Source: Micromussa lordhowensis (Eukaryota > Cnidaria > Anthozoa > Scleractinia > Lobophylliidae). Taken from it: a DNA stretch of 64,000 bases. The notes under the pieces were generated by a model. The model did no database searches. It was not told the DNA's origin and was given only the letters and a program-made list of their open reading frames with translations. Location of the stretch: positions 19,147,694 through 19,211,693 of the forward strand of contig OZ026600.1 of the NCBI GenBank assembly GCA_964020085.1. Reading direction: 5' to 3'. The position numbers and the translations under genes are program-made. Shown here piece after piece: positions 12,825 to 23,900 of the stretch (within the stretch, counting starts at the first letter, position 1; each line of letters opens with the position of its first letter).

Positions 12825-13943
12825 ATGGCTAGCGTGAATTCTCGTGCGGAGTTGTTCCCGAACAGAGCGTTTTCGCCGACTGGCAGCGACGACTTGATGA
12901 TGGACGAAGACCCAGAATTTCAAGTAAGAATGCCCCTGAAGTCGAGACATCATTCTTCTTACGAAAACATGAATGGCCAGAGTTTTACAGACGATCTCAG
13001 CCATCAGTACGAGGACCCTGCCAAACTCAAGGACGAGGTGTTCCAGAAGCAGAGCCGTGGAAGACCTGTCCCCGTCCCGAGCAGATCAGGCAAAAGGAAG
13101 AAGGTGAACGAAGTGTACGAGCCTGTGAACACTAACCAGCGCAAGAGAACATACACGGAAGAATCGGACTCCTCTTGCGATGGCCACCACAGAGACACAT
13201 GTTCCAAGTTGTTCAAAATTATGGCCCTCTTTGGGTTTTTTTTGGCTGTGGCCGCCTTCACTCTTCTGATGATGCTTATTTTTGGAATACTCTCCACTCC
13301 AAGTTGTCGCGATTGTAAGAAGGAGCTTGTACCAAGCCAAATCTCTGCTGCACAAGCCACCGGATCGACGGAAGAATTATGGAATGTAATCAAGAAGCTC
13401 AAGTCAAATTTAAGCGAACTGAACGCGGCAGTTGAAAGGAAAGACCAAGTGATCTCGCAGCTTCAGAAACGAGACCTCGAGCATACTGGCAAGATCGCGG
13501 AACTGGAAAGGAAAGCGAAGGACCTAGTGGTCGTTGTCAACAACAAGAAATTCAATGTCAGCGAATTCGTTGGACCTCGTGGCCCACCAGGAATTGACGG
13601 GCTTCCCGGCCCACAAGGCGAAGACGGTGTGGATGGAAAACCGGGAAAACCAGGGCCAGGGAACATGACGTTGTGTCGCTATGGCAGTAAAAAGAGTGCT
13701 CCGTTCACTGCAGCCACATCGAGCGGACAAGATGTTGTTGTAACGGAGGAACCCGGGGAAAGAATCATCGGGGCCACTTGCTCGACGCTTGGAACGTCGG
13801 AATATAATTTAAGGAGTGGACTTAATGCCCGGAATAACAGGCAGTACCAGTGTAGATGCAGGGGAGAATCTTCGGTGTTTAGAGCGGCTGCGGGAAAGGC
13901 CTTATGTATTCTACATTACTGGACTTGTCCATTGATTTCTTAA
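12825..13943 (+). CDS. Collagen-like type II membrane protein A with tyrosine motifs
   Basis: The product is 372 aa, from MASVNSRAEL. An upstream in-frame ATG at 12786 would add 13 residues, but a possible splice acceptor lies between the two and the cytoplasmic tail aligns better with the shorter form. In order: a cytoplasmic N-terminus with SSYENMN (a YxxM motif at 46-49) and HQYEDP (Tyr62); a basic stop-transfer flank; one membrane helix (about 130-156); a coiled coil (about 182-236); exactly ten Gly-X-Y triplets (250-279); and a 93-residue C-terminal domain with six cysteines (284, 319, 343, 345, 361, 368) ending CILHYWTCPL. The C-terminal domain is extracellular. The layout suggests a trimeric receptor or matrix anchor. 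AATAAA signals lie at 14541 and 14619. It is a paralogue of the gene at 19466, in the opposite orientation. Function is inferred, not known. Confidence 0.85.
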   Translation: MASVNSRAELFPNRAFSPTGSDDLMMDEDPEFQVRMPLKSRHHSSYENMNGQSFTDDLSHQYEDPAKLKDEVFQKQSRGRPVPVPSRSGKRKKVNEVYEPVNTNQRKRTYTEESDSSCDGHHRDTCSKLFKIMALFGFFLAVAAFTLLMMLIFGILSTPSCRDCKKELVPSQISAAQATGSTEELWNVIKKLKSNLSELNAAVERKDQVISQLQKRDLEHTGKIAELERKAKDLVVVVNNKKFNVSEFVGPRGPPGIDGLPGPQGEDGVDGKPGKPGPGNMTLCRYGSKKSAPFTAATSSGQDVVVTEEPGERIIGATCSTLGTSEYNLRSGLNARNNRQYQCRCRGESSVFRAAAGKALCILHYWTCPLIS

Positions 13944-14540
13944 CCGTTTTCTTGTCAAGAAAGTCTGTGTATACGCCCTAACTTTAATGAACTCTAAGGA
14001 CGCGCGCTTCACTTCAATGAACATCAATTTTTTTATATTTGGCTGCACTCTTTTACTCGGCAGCTAAGAATCTTACTAGCCATGGCTCATGTTGCGAATT
14101 TTCAATGTTGACAAGCTGCCAGCGAAATGCTCTTTATGACAATATTGACTTTGGTTTCATATTAATTTGTAGTTTTCTCAGCCGCACATCGAATGTAAAT
14201 TTTATTTGACGTTACTCTGCATAAGGAATTTTACTTTGGATATATGCTCAATCACCATGACTGTCCATATCAAAAGAAGTAATTTTTGTAAGGAATCCAA
14301 AAAATTGCGGGCGATATTTGAGGCATTTGGACTAAAGTTATAGTCACTCAGTGATTACCCAATTAAATAGGAGAACTATTGTGATTTCATTTCGAAATTC
14401 CACGTTTCATAATCATCATTGCATAGCAATGACAGCGTAAATGCATTTAGCATGATCATTCTGAATTGAATCAAATTTTACGACATTTCATAAAATTACA
14501 TCGCGTGATCGCGATGGCCTGTAAATAGACAATTGTAATT

Positions 14541-14624
14541 AATAAACTCAGCATACAATTGGGATAATATTGTAAACGCTGGTGAATTCTTAAATGTAAG
14601 TCAAAATTATGTTGTTAAAATAAA
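14541..14624 (+). terminator. Candidate poly(A) signals for collagen-like gene A
   Basis: AATAAA hexamers occur at 14541-14546 and 14619-14624, about 600-680 bp beyond the stop codon. Other hexamers could be used. Confidence 0.4.
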
Positions 14625-17600
14625 GTCAGATAAAGGTAACAATCGTATCTTTTTGTGTTTCTGACGGGTGCGACTGCAAAGGCACATTTGGGAACTCGTG
14701 CTGTGTAATCTAAACCGGATGTCTCGACCCTCTCGCATCAATAAAGCTTTTGCCAGATATGACGCCCTCGCCCGTCTGGGTATGTGTGCGAAAATGTTCT
14801 CTTCATGCATCCCTGTCTATATCAAACCTGGAGCGAATTCCATTGTTAATGTCATCCTTGTTCCAATATTTGCTCTGCGTGCCTTTACATAGCTAAATTC
14901 TCTTTTAACTACAGTAGCATATATTATTATATAATCTATTCTTATCGAAACTGAAGCACTCCTTCCTGTTTATTACATTTTTCTTTTGTGCAGAAAGAAC
15001 GACAGGAAAAATAGCGCCCCCAACAAACGAAGTCCCATGATTTAATACAGCGGATTAATCAATAAACCCCTCATGTTTGTTCAACAGAGGTCTAAATCTT
15101 ATTTGCATCTACCAGAAAAATGTTAACATCGCCCAGAATTCAAACAGACTGATACACACAACAGTTGCTCTTTGTAATGCAAATTAACGCACAATGAGAT
15201 CTACACGTGAACTTCGATTTTTAAGGAAAAAACTATCAAATACTGGCACATTCTCTAAATGTTTAGAATAAAAACACGCAATAACATATCACAGAACAGA
15301 AAAAAACAATCATCATTCGTAGTTAGTATCTCAGAATTTTTTCAATAAATTTTGCTGGAGTGCAAATCTGATTTCTCTTTCGTTGAACGATAAGCCAAAA
15401 ATGTTTCATGTTCTAGTGAATGCTTATTTTATGAAATGTTCTAATATTTTGATGTACTTGGTGATATTTCCCGTAACTTTAAGTATATAAGCTTAAATAA
15501 ACTTTTGCTTGCGATTGGGGAGGTCTCACACCAGCAGCTTAATCTCCTTTTCCAAGAATTAGGGGAACTCGAACCTACAACCATATGTTGGGTTTTATTC
15601 TCAAACTTTCGAATTGTTCCTTTGATAGAAAAGAAACGCTAGCAAAATACTTGAATTGATTATGTGCTCGTCCGTAGAAAGGCAAAGCTAGGAAACAGGA
15701 AATAAGAAAATTCAAAGGATAGACATTTTGCCGAGGTTCTAGTGCATGAAGTGTATGGGTAAGGGGCTACAAGTCTTGGGGGCGTTACTTCGCGAACGTT
15801 CTCGTATTTTTTTCCTTCTGCCAAGTCATCGTGATTGTATTTAGTTTGATTTCAAATTACTTCTTGTCATATCGGTTTTCCTTTCCGGGTGTGTTCGCTG
15901 AATCAGCACGGCTCATTTCGGGTTACTTTTCCCAAGTGTTTGGTGTGATTTTCAGTCCAACGTACCCACGTATTCCGGTTCCGGTACTCTAATAAGATAG
16001 TATTTAGAGATAATCAATTTGACCTCGGAAATGTTATGTTCACTACATTAAAGATAATAATGGCGCTATTAATAGCATCGCTGATTATTCGTTCTTGCTG
16101 TCAACGGGAGCCTCGTTTGAGTGAAGAATATAACCAGAATGGTACACTGAACTCTAGAAGGAATCTCTCTCTCATGCGAGGATTCTCTCGTAATAGGCTG
16201 CCCCTCTAAAGAAGGCCGTATAAAGTAAACTACCTCTCGGTGTCTAACACTCCCCTTAACTCCTGTTTTGAGCAGACCCTTCCCTATGAATGCAGAGACT
16301 TTCTTTTAAGAGGACTTTTCTTCTTTTCTAAGCTGCTAAAGTGGACAACTTCCAGTACATACCTGTAGACTGAAACTGCCGTAATTATGGAAAGTAATGT
16401 TTGACTATGATGAAAACCTGAACAAAAGGTTTTTTGTCAGAACTGGATCTCTTATGGTTAAAAACAATGAATGTGAGTTGGTAACCACGCAGAGAGAGAC
16501 TCTCTTTTAAGTATTTTGAATCCTAGATTAAAATTTTAGCTTAACAATACCCTTTTGTTCATTTCAGGGAATCCAACCGGATGTAAACTGAAATGACAAA
16601 GCCCCTGATTGCGGATTGCACTTTCGACTCGCCAGTGTCATAAATATTCGTTTCATAACCGACAAGGTTCAAAAAGATTTATTTCAACAAATGTGCACTT
16701 AATTAAATTACAATCAGCGAACATGTGGGAAGTACATAAATTTAATTAATCCTGGCGAATACAGAATGTTGGTATTTCGAGTCCTTTTAAGGCAGCCTAA
16801 AAAGCGGAGACCATTTGTTTGTCAGTTTGCCAACCATACCTTGGTAAAAATCAACCATGTGGTTGTTAGTTTTGGCATAAAAGCGGCCATGAGGATGCCA
16901 TGAGAGAAAGTGAAGTGATGTCATGAGTGGCAGACTCGGCTGCCGTTTTGAAACTGACTCCAGGACTCAGTTGGTTGAGTGGGTACGTTCATTTTAAGAA
17001 AAGGACATCTTTATTAAAAAGACCTCTTGACTGACCAGATTTTTCTGGTAAAGTTAGCTAGAGTAACGAACTAATACAAAGAAAAAACTGGTTGAACAGT
17101 GTGTGGAAACTCGTAAAAACAAAAACATTCAGTACATAAACGTTACAATTTGAAATAATTTCAGAAAATACAAAGGAACTTTACAATTTGAATTTTGAGA
17201 AAATATATGTGTGATATTACAGTGATACAATAACTTAAATGATAACACTGGTGCATCAACATTGAATACCTAAGAACATGAAGAAAACAGATGGAAAACA
17301 CTGAAAAACAAAATGAAAAATCGTTCCTATTTAAACCCAAGGGTACGGGGGTCTGGCTTCTTTTGATGTGGTATTGATTAGGCTTTTCGTACACTGTCAG
17401 AATTGAGTGAGTTCTTACGAATTATTGACATCGGATGCGATTTGAAATGGAGCATGCGAAATAGCATTACATGTATTGCGGACGTATTATTTGCTGATCC
17501 AGACCCGAAATAAGTACAGTATTTGAGAAAGAGGGCGGGAGGGGGAGGGGGAGGGGAAACAGGCGGACTGAGACTGGGTGGAGGAAGTGGCAGGCCATGG

Positions 17601-18797
17601 CCGGGAATGAGGATTTTCCCAAGAGCTGTTTGCGGATTTGGCGAATTTTTGGTTCGTTTTTTCGGTTTTCTCACTTAAAAACTGCGGATTTTCAGTTTTG
17701 GTGTCTTGTGCGGTTTGCGGGTTTTCTTCAACTTAGTCTTTGGTTTTCGGTTTTTGTCAACAGTAATAGCTTTTCGGATTTTCCTGTCCAATGCATTTTA
17801 CGGTTTTTCTGGTTTTGCCAAGGAAGTTACACCCTGCAATTTAACTCCAAGGGACCTCTTATATAGTCTTGCTGGCCCAGACTTCCCTTTTAGAAGAATG
17901 CATGACAAGCCTGGTCTCTTTAGCAGTCGTTATTTGGGTCGCACGGCTGCCAGGCAGATTATGAAAAGCTAAGTTTCTATTGCGAGTTGTCTCTCTTCTC
18001 TTTTCGATCGTTGTGGGAATAACTTGTTTCGCTCACTCGCTCCGTTCATGTGGAACAACAGCAAAGGAGAGACTGTTTACAAGTCTGGTTGTAAAATAAA
18101 ATAGTTTGGTTGTAAAATACGGCTGCCATTATGCCGACACAAATTAAAATTCTGACAGTGGCAATCAAAAAGCAGCTACAAAATGTGATTTTTATTTGAA
18201 ATAAAAATAACCTAAAATCATTTTATCGTGCACTTTTTTCTAGTATCACATTGCTATAGTTCTGTGGAGCCGGTTTACAAAAAAATAAGCACATTTTTAG
18301 ACTGGGATGAGCTTTGCACTCACGAGCTTGAGCGTACTCCAAAGGGCTTAGTAGATCGATAAGATTACCGGTTGATGAGGTTAGTCTCTTCTGAACATTC
18401 ACCGAGTTTACGGAACTTCCTACGCAGTCGTTCTCTCGCAGTCGGCTCGTCGCGTAATCTCTGATCCTCGTGAGGGAGAGGAATGCGCGAGAGGGGCATT
18501 TCTTTTCACTCTATCGAACTCAGGCTTGAAAGTTTTGTATTTAGTATCTCATTTACATGGAACTGTTTTCGTCAAATTTGTAGCCCTTCTCAAATGTTCC
18601 GGATGGAAGCCATTTATGATATTAGCTGCGGTTATATATTATAAGAGCGGTGTACTAATTTTATAGAGGTCTGAAATGGGCTATCGATGTTTTGCCTCAG
18701 GTCTGAAATAGGGTCTGAAAGTGACAGAGTTTGGTCTGAATAGGGTACAGGTTTCAAAGTTCGGGCCGCAAGTCTCCATCAAAATCCTTGGCGAGTA

Positions 18798-18813
18798 CCC
18801 CCCCCCCCCCCCA
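18798..18813. repeat. Poly-C tract
   Basis: An uninterrupted run of about 15 cytosines next to a GGTCTGAAA repeat block. The length may be unreliable in sequencing. Confidence 0.7.
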
Positions 18814-19465
18814 CCGCAGGGGGTGTAATGTCACCGATTGGTGGAAACTAGGAGGTGAGATTGAAAAATACATCCGGAGACCACATGCTGATCTATGGTA
18901 AACACGCCCAGGAAAGGAAAAACAGATATGGTTACACATTATCACGGTTTAACCAAATCATTCAATAGTGACTTCTCAAAATGGCATTCTCAGTCCGGCA
19001 TCGATTTTATTACTTTCTACAGCAACTAATCAAGCGCTGAGTTTATCAGTTTCATGTACGGGTATCTCTCACCATGCTCTCAGTGAAGGTCATGTAAATA
19101 TCACGCGATAGGATTAATGAAGCGCAATAAAAAAAGAAGAAGAATGATGCTAAATGTGTGTGCACAGTCATTTCATCAAGTTGTGGCACACAAAGTCAAT
19201 TTTCTTCAGTGTAAAATAAGTTTTCGAGATGGATAAATGTTCAACTCGGCACCAAATAACTCATTACTTCTGTCCATGGTCTCTCTTTCTTGGCAAGTTT
19301 TCAATATTGAGTTCCACAGCAGCAAAATATGTCTGGAGCATAATAACTTGGGCAATAGCTGTCGGAATTTATAATTTCTGAAATCCCCTGAACTATTGAA
19401 CGCAAAGGGTAATAACTTAGCTCTTATTAACATTACAGAATTAAGGTTCGTCTCATATTAAACAG

Positions 19466-20569
19466 TTAATAAGAAATCAATGGGCACATCCAGTAGTGAA
19501 TGACGCATATCGCCTTGTCGATGTTTGCTTGGCTAAACACTTTGGATTGACCCCCGCATTCGCACTCGTATTTTCTAACATTGGCAGTGGCGTTTACTTC
19601 ACTTTTGAAATTATATTCCAACGTTCCGATAGTCGAGCAAGTGACGCCGAGTATCTTGTAGCCCGGTTCCTCCGTAACGTTGACTTTATGCCCGGTGACA
19701 GAACTGTCCGATTTAAAGGAAGCACCTTCTCTGGTCATGTACCGACACGAAGTCATGTTCCCTAAGCCTCTCTGTCCCGTTTTTCCATCCAGGCCATCTT
19801 CTCCTTTCTGGCCTGTAGCCCCGGGAATTCCAGACAGGCCCTGCGGTCCAGCGAGGCTGCTCAAGTCGTCGCTCGAGTTAGAAACGATGACCGCTTGACG
19901 ACGAATTTTTCGTTCTAGTTCTACTATCTTGTCGGTGAGCTCGCCGTCTCTCGTCTGAAGCCGCGAGATGATTTCCTCTTTGCTCTTTACTACCGCATCC
20001 AATTGGCTTATGTTTGAGCTAAGTTCCTTGATCACTTGCAATAATTCTTCTGTTGATGCAGAAGCTTTACCAGGCGCAAGCTCAGAATTTTTGCACTCGC
20101 CGCAACTCGACGGAGAAAGTGCTCCGAGCGCAAGCAACAAGACGGCAACAAAAACTACCAAAGCGATTAGAAATCCAGCAAAAGCCAGAATTCTGAAAAC
20201 CTTGGAGTGCCCGCTTTGACGATGGACGTTGCAAGAATCCGCAGAGTCGTTGACGGCTTCGCTCCCCTTTCTTCTCGTCTGTTTATTTCTGTCTTCTGAT
20301 TGACTTGTAGCGACGTTTGGTGTATTTCTTCGATTATGGCCGTGCAGTTCGTCGTATTGGTGGTCACAGTCATCCGCGAAAGAAACGCTGTTCATGTTCT
20401 CGTAGGAAGACTGATGTCGCATTGGTTTCGGTGGAATACTGGTTTGATCATCCATCTTGTCGACACTGACACCCGGTATATAACCTGATTTATACGCTCT
20501 TCTGAATATTTTGGAAACTTGAGTCTGATGCCGAAATTTTCCACCAGGTTCAGTGCCCCTTCTCGCCAA
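19466..20569 (-). CDS. Collagen-like type II membrane protein B with tyrosine motifs
   Basis: The product is 367 aa, single exon, starting MARRGTEPGG. An internal Met39 (MDDQTSIPP) is a possible alternative start closer to the paralogue's length. It has the same architecture as gene A: SSYENMN (YxxM at 56-59) and HQYDEL (Tyr72) in the cytoplasmic tail, a membrane helix at about 124-151, a coiled coil at about 172-228, ten Gly-X-Y triplets (241-270), and a C-terminal domain. That domain has six cysteines at 275, 311, 336, 338, 355 and 362, ending CVIHYWMCPL. Membrane, collagen and cysteine spacing are conserved with A while the linkers differ, which implies an older duplication under constraint. 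Both genes lack introns, so they duplicated as such or derive from a retrocopy. The cytoplasmic motif fits SH2-domain docking, which is an inference. Confidence 0.85.
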   Translation of the reverse strand: MARRGTEPGGKFRHQTQVSKIFRRAYKSGYIPGVSVDKMDDQTSIPPKPMRHQSSYENMNSVSFADDCDHQYDELHGHNRRNTPNVATSQSEDRNKQTRRKGSEAVNDSADSCNVHRQSGHSKVFRILAFAGFLIALVVFVAVLLLALGALSPSSCGECKNSELAPGKASASTEELLQVIKELSSNISQLDAVVKSKEEIISRLQTRDGELTDKIVELERKIRRQAVIVSNSSDDLSSLAGPQGLSGIPGATGQKGEDGLDGKTGQRGLGNMTSCRYMTREGASFKSDSSVTGHKVNVTEEPGYKILGVTCSTIGTLEYNFKSEVNATANVRKYECECGGQSKVFSQANIDKAICVIHYWMCPLISY

Positions 20570-21201
20570 TGATTGATTTACACATATTTAAAAGCTTTTC
20601 CAATCTTCAACAGCAGAGCTACAACAGAACTGCTTGATCGACAAAACGGTGAGCAAAGGGTATCAGTGATCTGTCATGTCAAGAAAGACAAAAGGTAACG
20701 AAAAACAAGTCAAATAATGACATTTTGTGCGGAAAGCCTCACGCAAAGGGTGACGAAATTAAAAGTAACGAAATACAGGGCGGGTCCCGGAAATTACTGC
20801 AGACAATCCCATTTTCCTACGTAGCTCAGCCTGGCTCCGTGCAGGCTAAGACAGGCCCGGCTATTTCAATTATCCAGGGAGATAAAAAAGGAAGAAATAT
20901 GAAAGAGAGGTGAAAAAATGGAACGGACGCGGGTGTGCGAAAGGAATTTTAAATGCCATTGCACCTCCATCTATCTAAGTTTTCAACTGGACATTCTCCG
21001 CTCGCTTTTAATTTCTTGCGGCTGTTTTAGCTTTCAGCTCACGGATCAGTGACTACGTATACTTTTGTATCTACATAGCGATGCAGGTGCAAGTGCGAAG
21101 GGCATTTTGTGAGAATTCGAGAGTTGATCTGAACCCGACTTCACGTAAGCTGCAGGCAAGGGTTTACATAACTACTTCTAAATTCTGCCAAACTCACTTA
21201 A
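20570..21201. promoter_or_regulatory. Upstream region of collagen-like gene B
   Basis: No coding sequence is seen. It presumably contains the promoter of the minus-strand gene; an AT-rich CACATATTTAAAAG stretch lies at about 20581-20594, close to the start. No motif can be assigned firmly. Confidence 0.3.
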
Positions 21202-21596
21202 GGCGGGGGTAAACCCGAAAGCCGTATATGTTTTTAATGCAAATATCTAGTTTACGTTTCAAGCAATCAAGAATCTCTATGCTCATCTCACATATCTATG
21301 TTTTGGGTTGTTTTGTAAATTTTTGGGTGATTTTTAGGTATATTTGGAGAGAAATAGTTTTTCTCAAAGGATTAGTAAAATTGATGGAAATAGGAAATTT
21401 TGAAGATTTGTTGTTGTTTTAAAATTAGAGTTTGAAATTAAAAATTGGTACATACACTCCAAACAGTTGCCCAACAACCTGGGGTGCCATTGTGCGGTCG
21501 GGCAACTGTCTGGTGGTGTTTCATAACCCTTTTTTTCCCTTTCAACCTCTCTTTAAACTTACCAAAATTTCACTTAAATTCACCTTTACCCCCGCC
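21202..21596. mobile_element. TTAA-flanked MITE with GGCGGGGGTAAA ends
   Basis: It is a 395-bp element between TTAA copies at 21198-21201 and 21597-21600. The inverted ends are GGCGGGGGTAAA and TTTACCCCCGCC, and the match extends outward as CACTTAA on both sides. An internal CAGTTGCCC / GGGCAACTG inverted pair is present. It has no coding capacity. Confidence 0.85.
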
Positions 21597-21727
21597 TTAA
21601 GTGTTTTGCACCGTCTATGTTAACACGAAGCAGCTAAACGAATTTTCAAAACAACTTTTCGACCATGGAGAGCGCTTGCCACATGATCAAAGCTTTATAA
21701 AAATGGGTCACTGATCCAGGGTGAGGT

Positions 21728-21733
21728 CAAGAA
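21728..21733. repeat. Target-site duplication, left copy (CAAGAA)
   Basis: CAAGAA directly precedes the left terminal inverted repeat and is repeated directly after the right one at 24277-24282. Confidence 0.75.
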
Positions 21734-21764
21734 TACGGCAGCCCACAAGGGTCACGAACCTATT

Positions 21765-22330
21765 TGTTTTTTTTAATGTTTGTTTTCGTTTTTATTTCTT
21801 TAATATTCGTTTTTGTTTTTGTTAGTGTTTTTTAGTTTTGTTTTTGTTTTTGTTGTTTTCATGTTCGTTTTTGTTTTTGTTTTTGTTTTGATAATGTTTA
21901 CTTTCGTTTTTTTTTTAATGTTGGTTTTTGTTTTCGTTTTTACTTTTTTAATATTCGTTTTTGTTTTTGTTAGTGTTTTTTATTTTTGTTTTGGTTTTTG
22001 TTGTTTTCATGTTCGTTTTTGTTTTTGTTTTTGTTTTTTTTTTAATGTTTACTTTCGTTTTTTTTTTAATGTTGTTTTTTTTTTGTTTTTTAATGTTTGC
22101 TTTCGTTTTTGTTTTTTAAATGTTTGTTTTCGGTAGTGTTTCTTATTTTTGTTTTTGATTTTGTTTTTTTTCATTTTCCGATTTAGATTTTAAGAAAAAC
22201 AAAAAGGAAAACCAAAATTTAAACAGAAGCAAACAAATTACCGAAACAAAAGAAAAAGAAAACGAAATTTACCAAGAACAAAACAAACACCAAAACAACC
22301 ATTAAAAAAACAAAAACCAAAACCAAAACG
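21765..22330. repeat. GTTTTT/TTTTCG degenerate array, left subterminal
   Basis: Dozens of imperfect TTTTTGTTTTCG and TTTTAATGTTTG units form the inner part of the left terminal repeat. From about 22196 the composition flips to the A-rich complement, so this arm can fold on itself as well as pair with the right arm. Confidence 0.75.
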
Positions 22331-22490
22331 AAATCGCTAAGTGTAGACCATCATTCTTTGCTGGCGGTATCCATGACGTGTTCTTTGCTTGGTCTTGCTT
22401 TCCCGTTCATTCAGCGTAGTCACGCGTCTCAGTAACACCAACGCTACGACTGTTTTTTTACGGCTTATTTACTTGTCTTGGGAGAATAAC

Positions 22491-23813
22491 ATGGCAAATA
22501 CAAAGATTTCAGGTAGGGACAATTGATGCTTCTTTTTTTTCTCTCTCCCCTTTCTGTGTGGGTTTATCTGGTAAACAGTTCCCATATAATACTGCTTCTT
22601 CTTCTTTAGCTGCAACTGTTGACCACAAAGGAGTGTTGAGGGGTCGTTGTACTCTTTGCTCGTGCCTGGGTTACCGAGAAGCAAAGGACTCTAACAAATG
22701 CGGCAAATGCTCATGTCCTTCCTCGGTGCACGTAAGTGAATTACGGGTCAACTCCAAGTTGTCCTCTTTCGACAACTGGAGCAACCATGCAACATTTCGT
22801 ATATTTTTAGCTATCGTGTTTTTAAAAGATATAAAGTTTCTATCGCTGTAAAAATCTTCACTCCAACACCAAAGCCTCAATTATTGAAACATTTATGACG
22901 CACGCATTGAGGAATGCCACAAATTGTTCACTAGATGCTTTTGAAAGATACACTTAGTTGCGTTTACAATTGGAGGCTTTTACAGTTTCGACTATACTCC
23001 AACCAAGGTCACTTGAGCAAATTAATTGCACCTTGACCACTGGCATTTTATAACTCTTAAAATAGTTACGAATAAAATTGACCACAAATCTGTTGCCTTT
23101 GCAATGGACAGCTTCATTAAATGGATAATTTGTGGAAAACCATTATTAGCCTACATTATTTTTATTAGTTAAATTAGTGGAAAAGCTTAGCTGTATGTTT
23201 CTTTTCCCTCGTATTTTCAGGAGGCGATGTCAGGATGTGTGGGCTCAGAAGCGTGCAAGTGCTCGCAGTTTGTCCAGGTACCAAACACGAGAGACTGCTA
23301 CACTTGTGGCCATCTTGCCAAAGAGCACAAAGGTTTAGGAAGAGTCGCAGTGGAAGGTGATCTATGAATGGATCTTTTGTTGTCGTTTTTGCTGGGGGCG
23401 TGTTTCAGGGCTTCTGGATTCTCCCCTTTCTAAGTTTTAAATTTTCAAATGGCATGAAAAAGGCTACCTGATCGAGAGCACCTTGCCGATGAAAAGTCCA
23501 CCTGCCCACAAGATACGTCGTACGTTTGTACCTCGTTTTTCCCTTCTTTAACGTGGAATGCGCCTGCGTTCTGAACGGCTGGGCTGTATATCTGATGTTT
23601 CTAGAATTTCATTTATTTCCGACGACATGAAGCCCCTCCCCCTTGCAGAAAACCTGGCGTAGCTTCTTACTGATTTTCTATAGAAAGTTGGCGTTTATTT
23701 GCATGTTCACTCTCCTTTTCGCAGCAACGTCATTTCAGACATCATCGGCGGCTTCCTCGGCTGGCCGCGCAGACGGCGCGGGGACGTCTGAACAAAAAGC
23801 TACACGTACGTAA
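22491..23813 (+). CDS. Small Cys/His-rich zinc-binding-like protein carried by the TIR element
   Basis: The model is join(22491..22512, 22610..22731, 23221..23356, 23725..23813), 122 aa. All three introns have GT-AG ends (CAG|GTAGGG, CAC|GTAAGT, GAAG|GTGATC donors; CTTCTTTAG, TTTTCAG, TTTTCGCAG acceptors), and every junction keeps the frame from an ATG to a TAA at 23811. Exons 2 and 3 each encode one finger-like unit with identical spacing: CxC-x2-[YF]-x8-C-x2-C-x-[CH]-x4-H (CSCLGY...CGKCSCPSSVH and CKCSQF...CYTCGHLAKEH). The tail is Ser/Ala/Gly-rich. The pattern suggests two structural zinc sites. I do not recognise the family, and nothing resembles a transposase. The gene lies wholly inside the transposon termini, so it is either a captured host gene or an element-specific accessory protein. 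It shows no stop or frameshift. Confidence 0.65.
22991..23158. mobile_element. Partial MITE related to 5504-5701
   Basis: It starts ACTATACTCCAACCAAGGTC and shares the internal layout of the METTL5-intron MITE. The right terminus is diverged. It lies in intron 2 of the carried gene, so it inserted into, or travelled with, the larger element. Confidence 0.6.
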
Positions 23814-23900
23814 GCCTCCTGTACCATTTTTCCAATAAAGTGGGAACAACATTCCGGCTACTGGGTTTTGCAAGCTTTAGTTTCTTGACAAAAATTGTTA

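Larger units (their letters stand above)
13944..19465. other. 5.5-kb interval between convergent collagen-like paralogues, no gene found
   Basis: After the 3' UTR of gene A, the open frames are short (under 100 codons) and have no domains or convincing splice sites. A T-rich GGTTTTCGG repeat lies at about 17640-17840, a GGTCTGAAA repeat at 18668-18750 and a C run at 18798. No RNA gene was recognised. Confidence 0.45.

Noticed and set aside
13004..13402. Antisense ORFs across collagen-like gene A
   Set aside because: They are shadow frames of a GC-rich coding exon and have no independent evidence.
18798..18813. C runs (also near 5386 and 24790) as regulatory G-quadruplex sites
   Set aside because: They are simple homopolymers adjacent to repeats, with no placement relative to promoters.
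21813..22136. 107-codon ORF rich in Phe and Val
   Set aside because: It is the translation of a GTTTTT repeat array inside the transposon terminus.
23806..23811. A fourth intron starting GTACGT in the transposon-borne gene
   Set aside because: The frame reaches a TAA at 23811-23813 without splicing, and no acceptor with coding continuation is visible before the terminal array.
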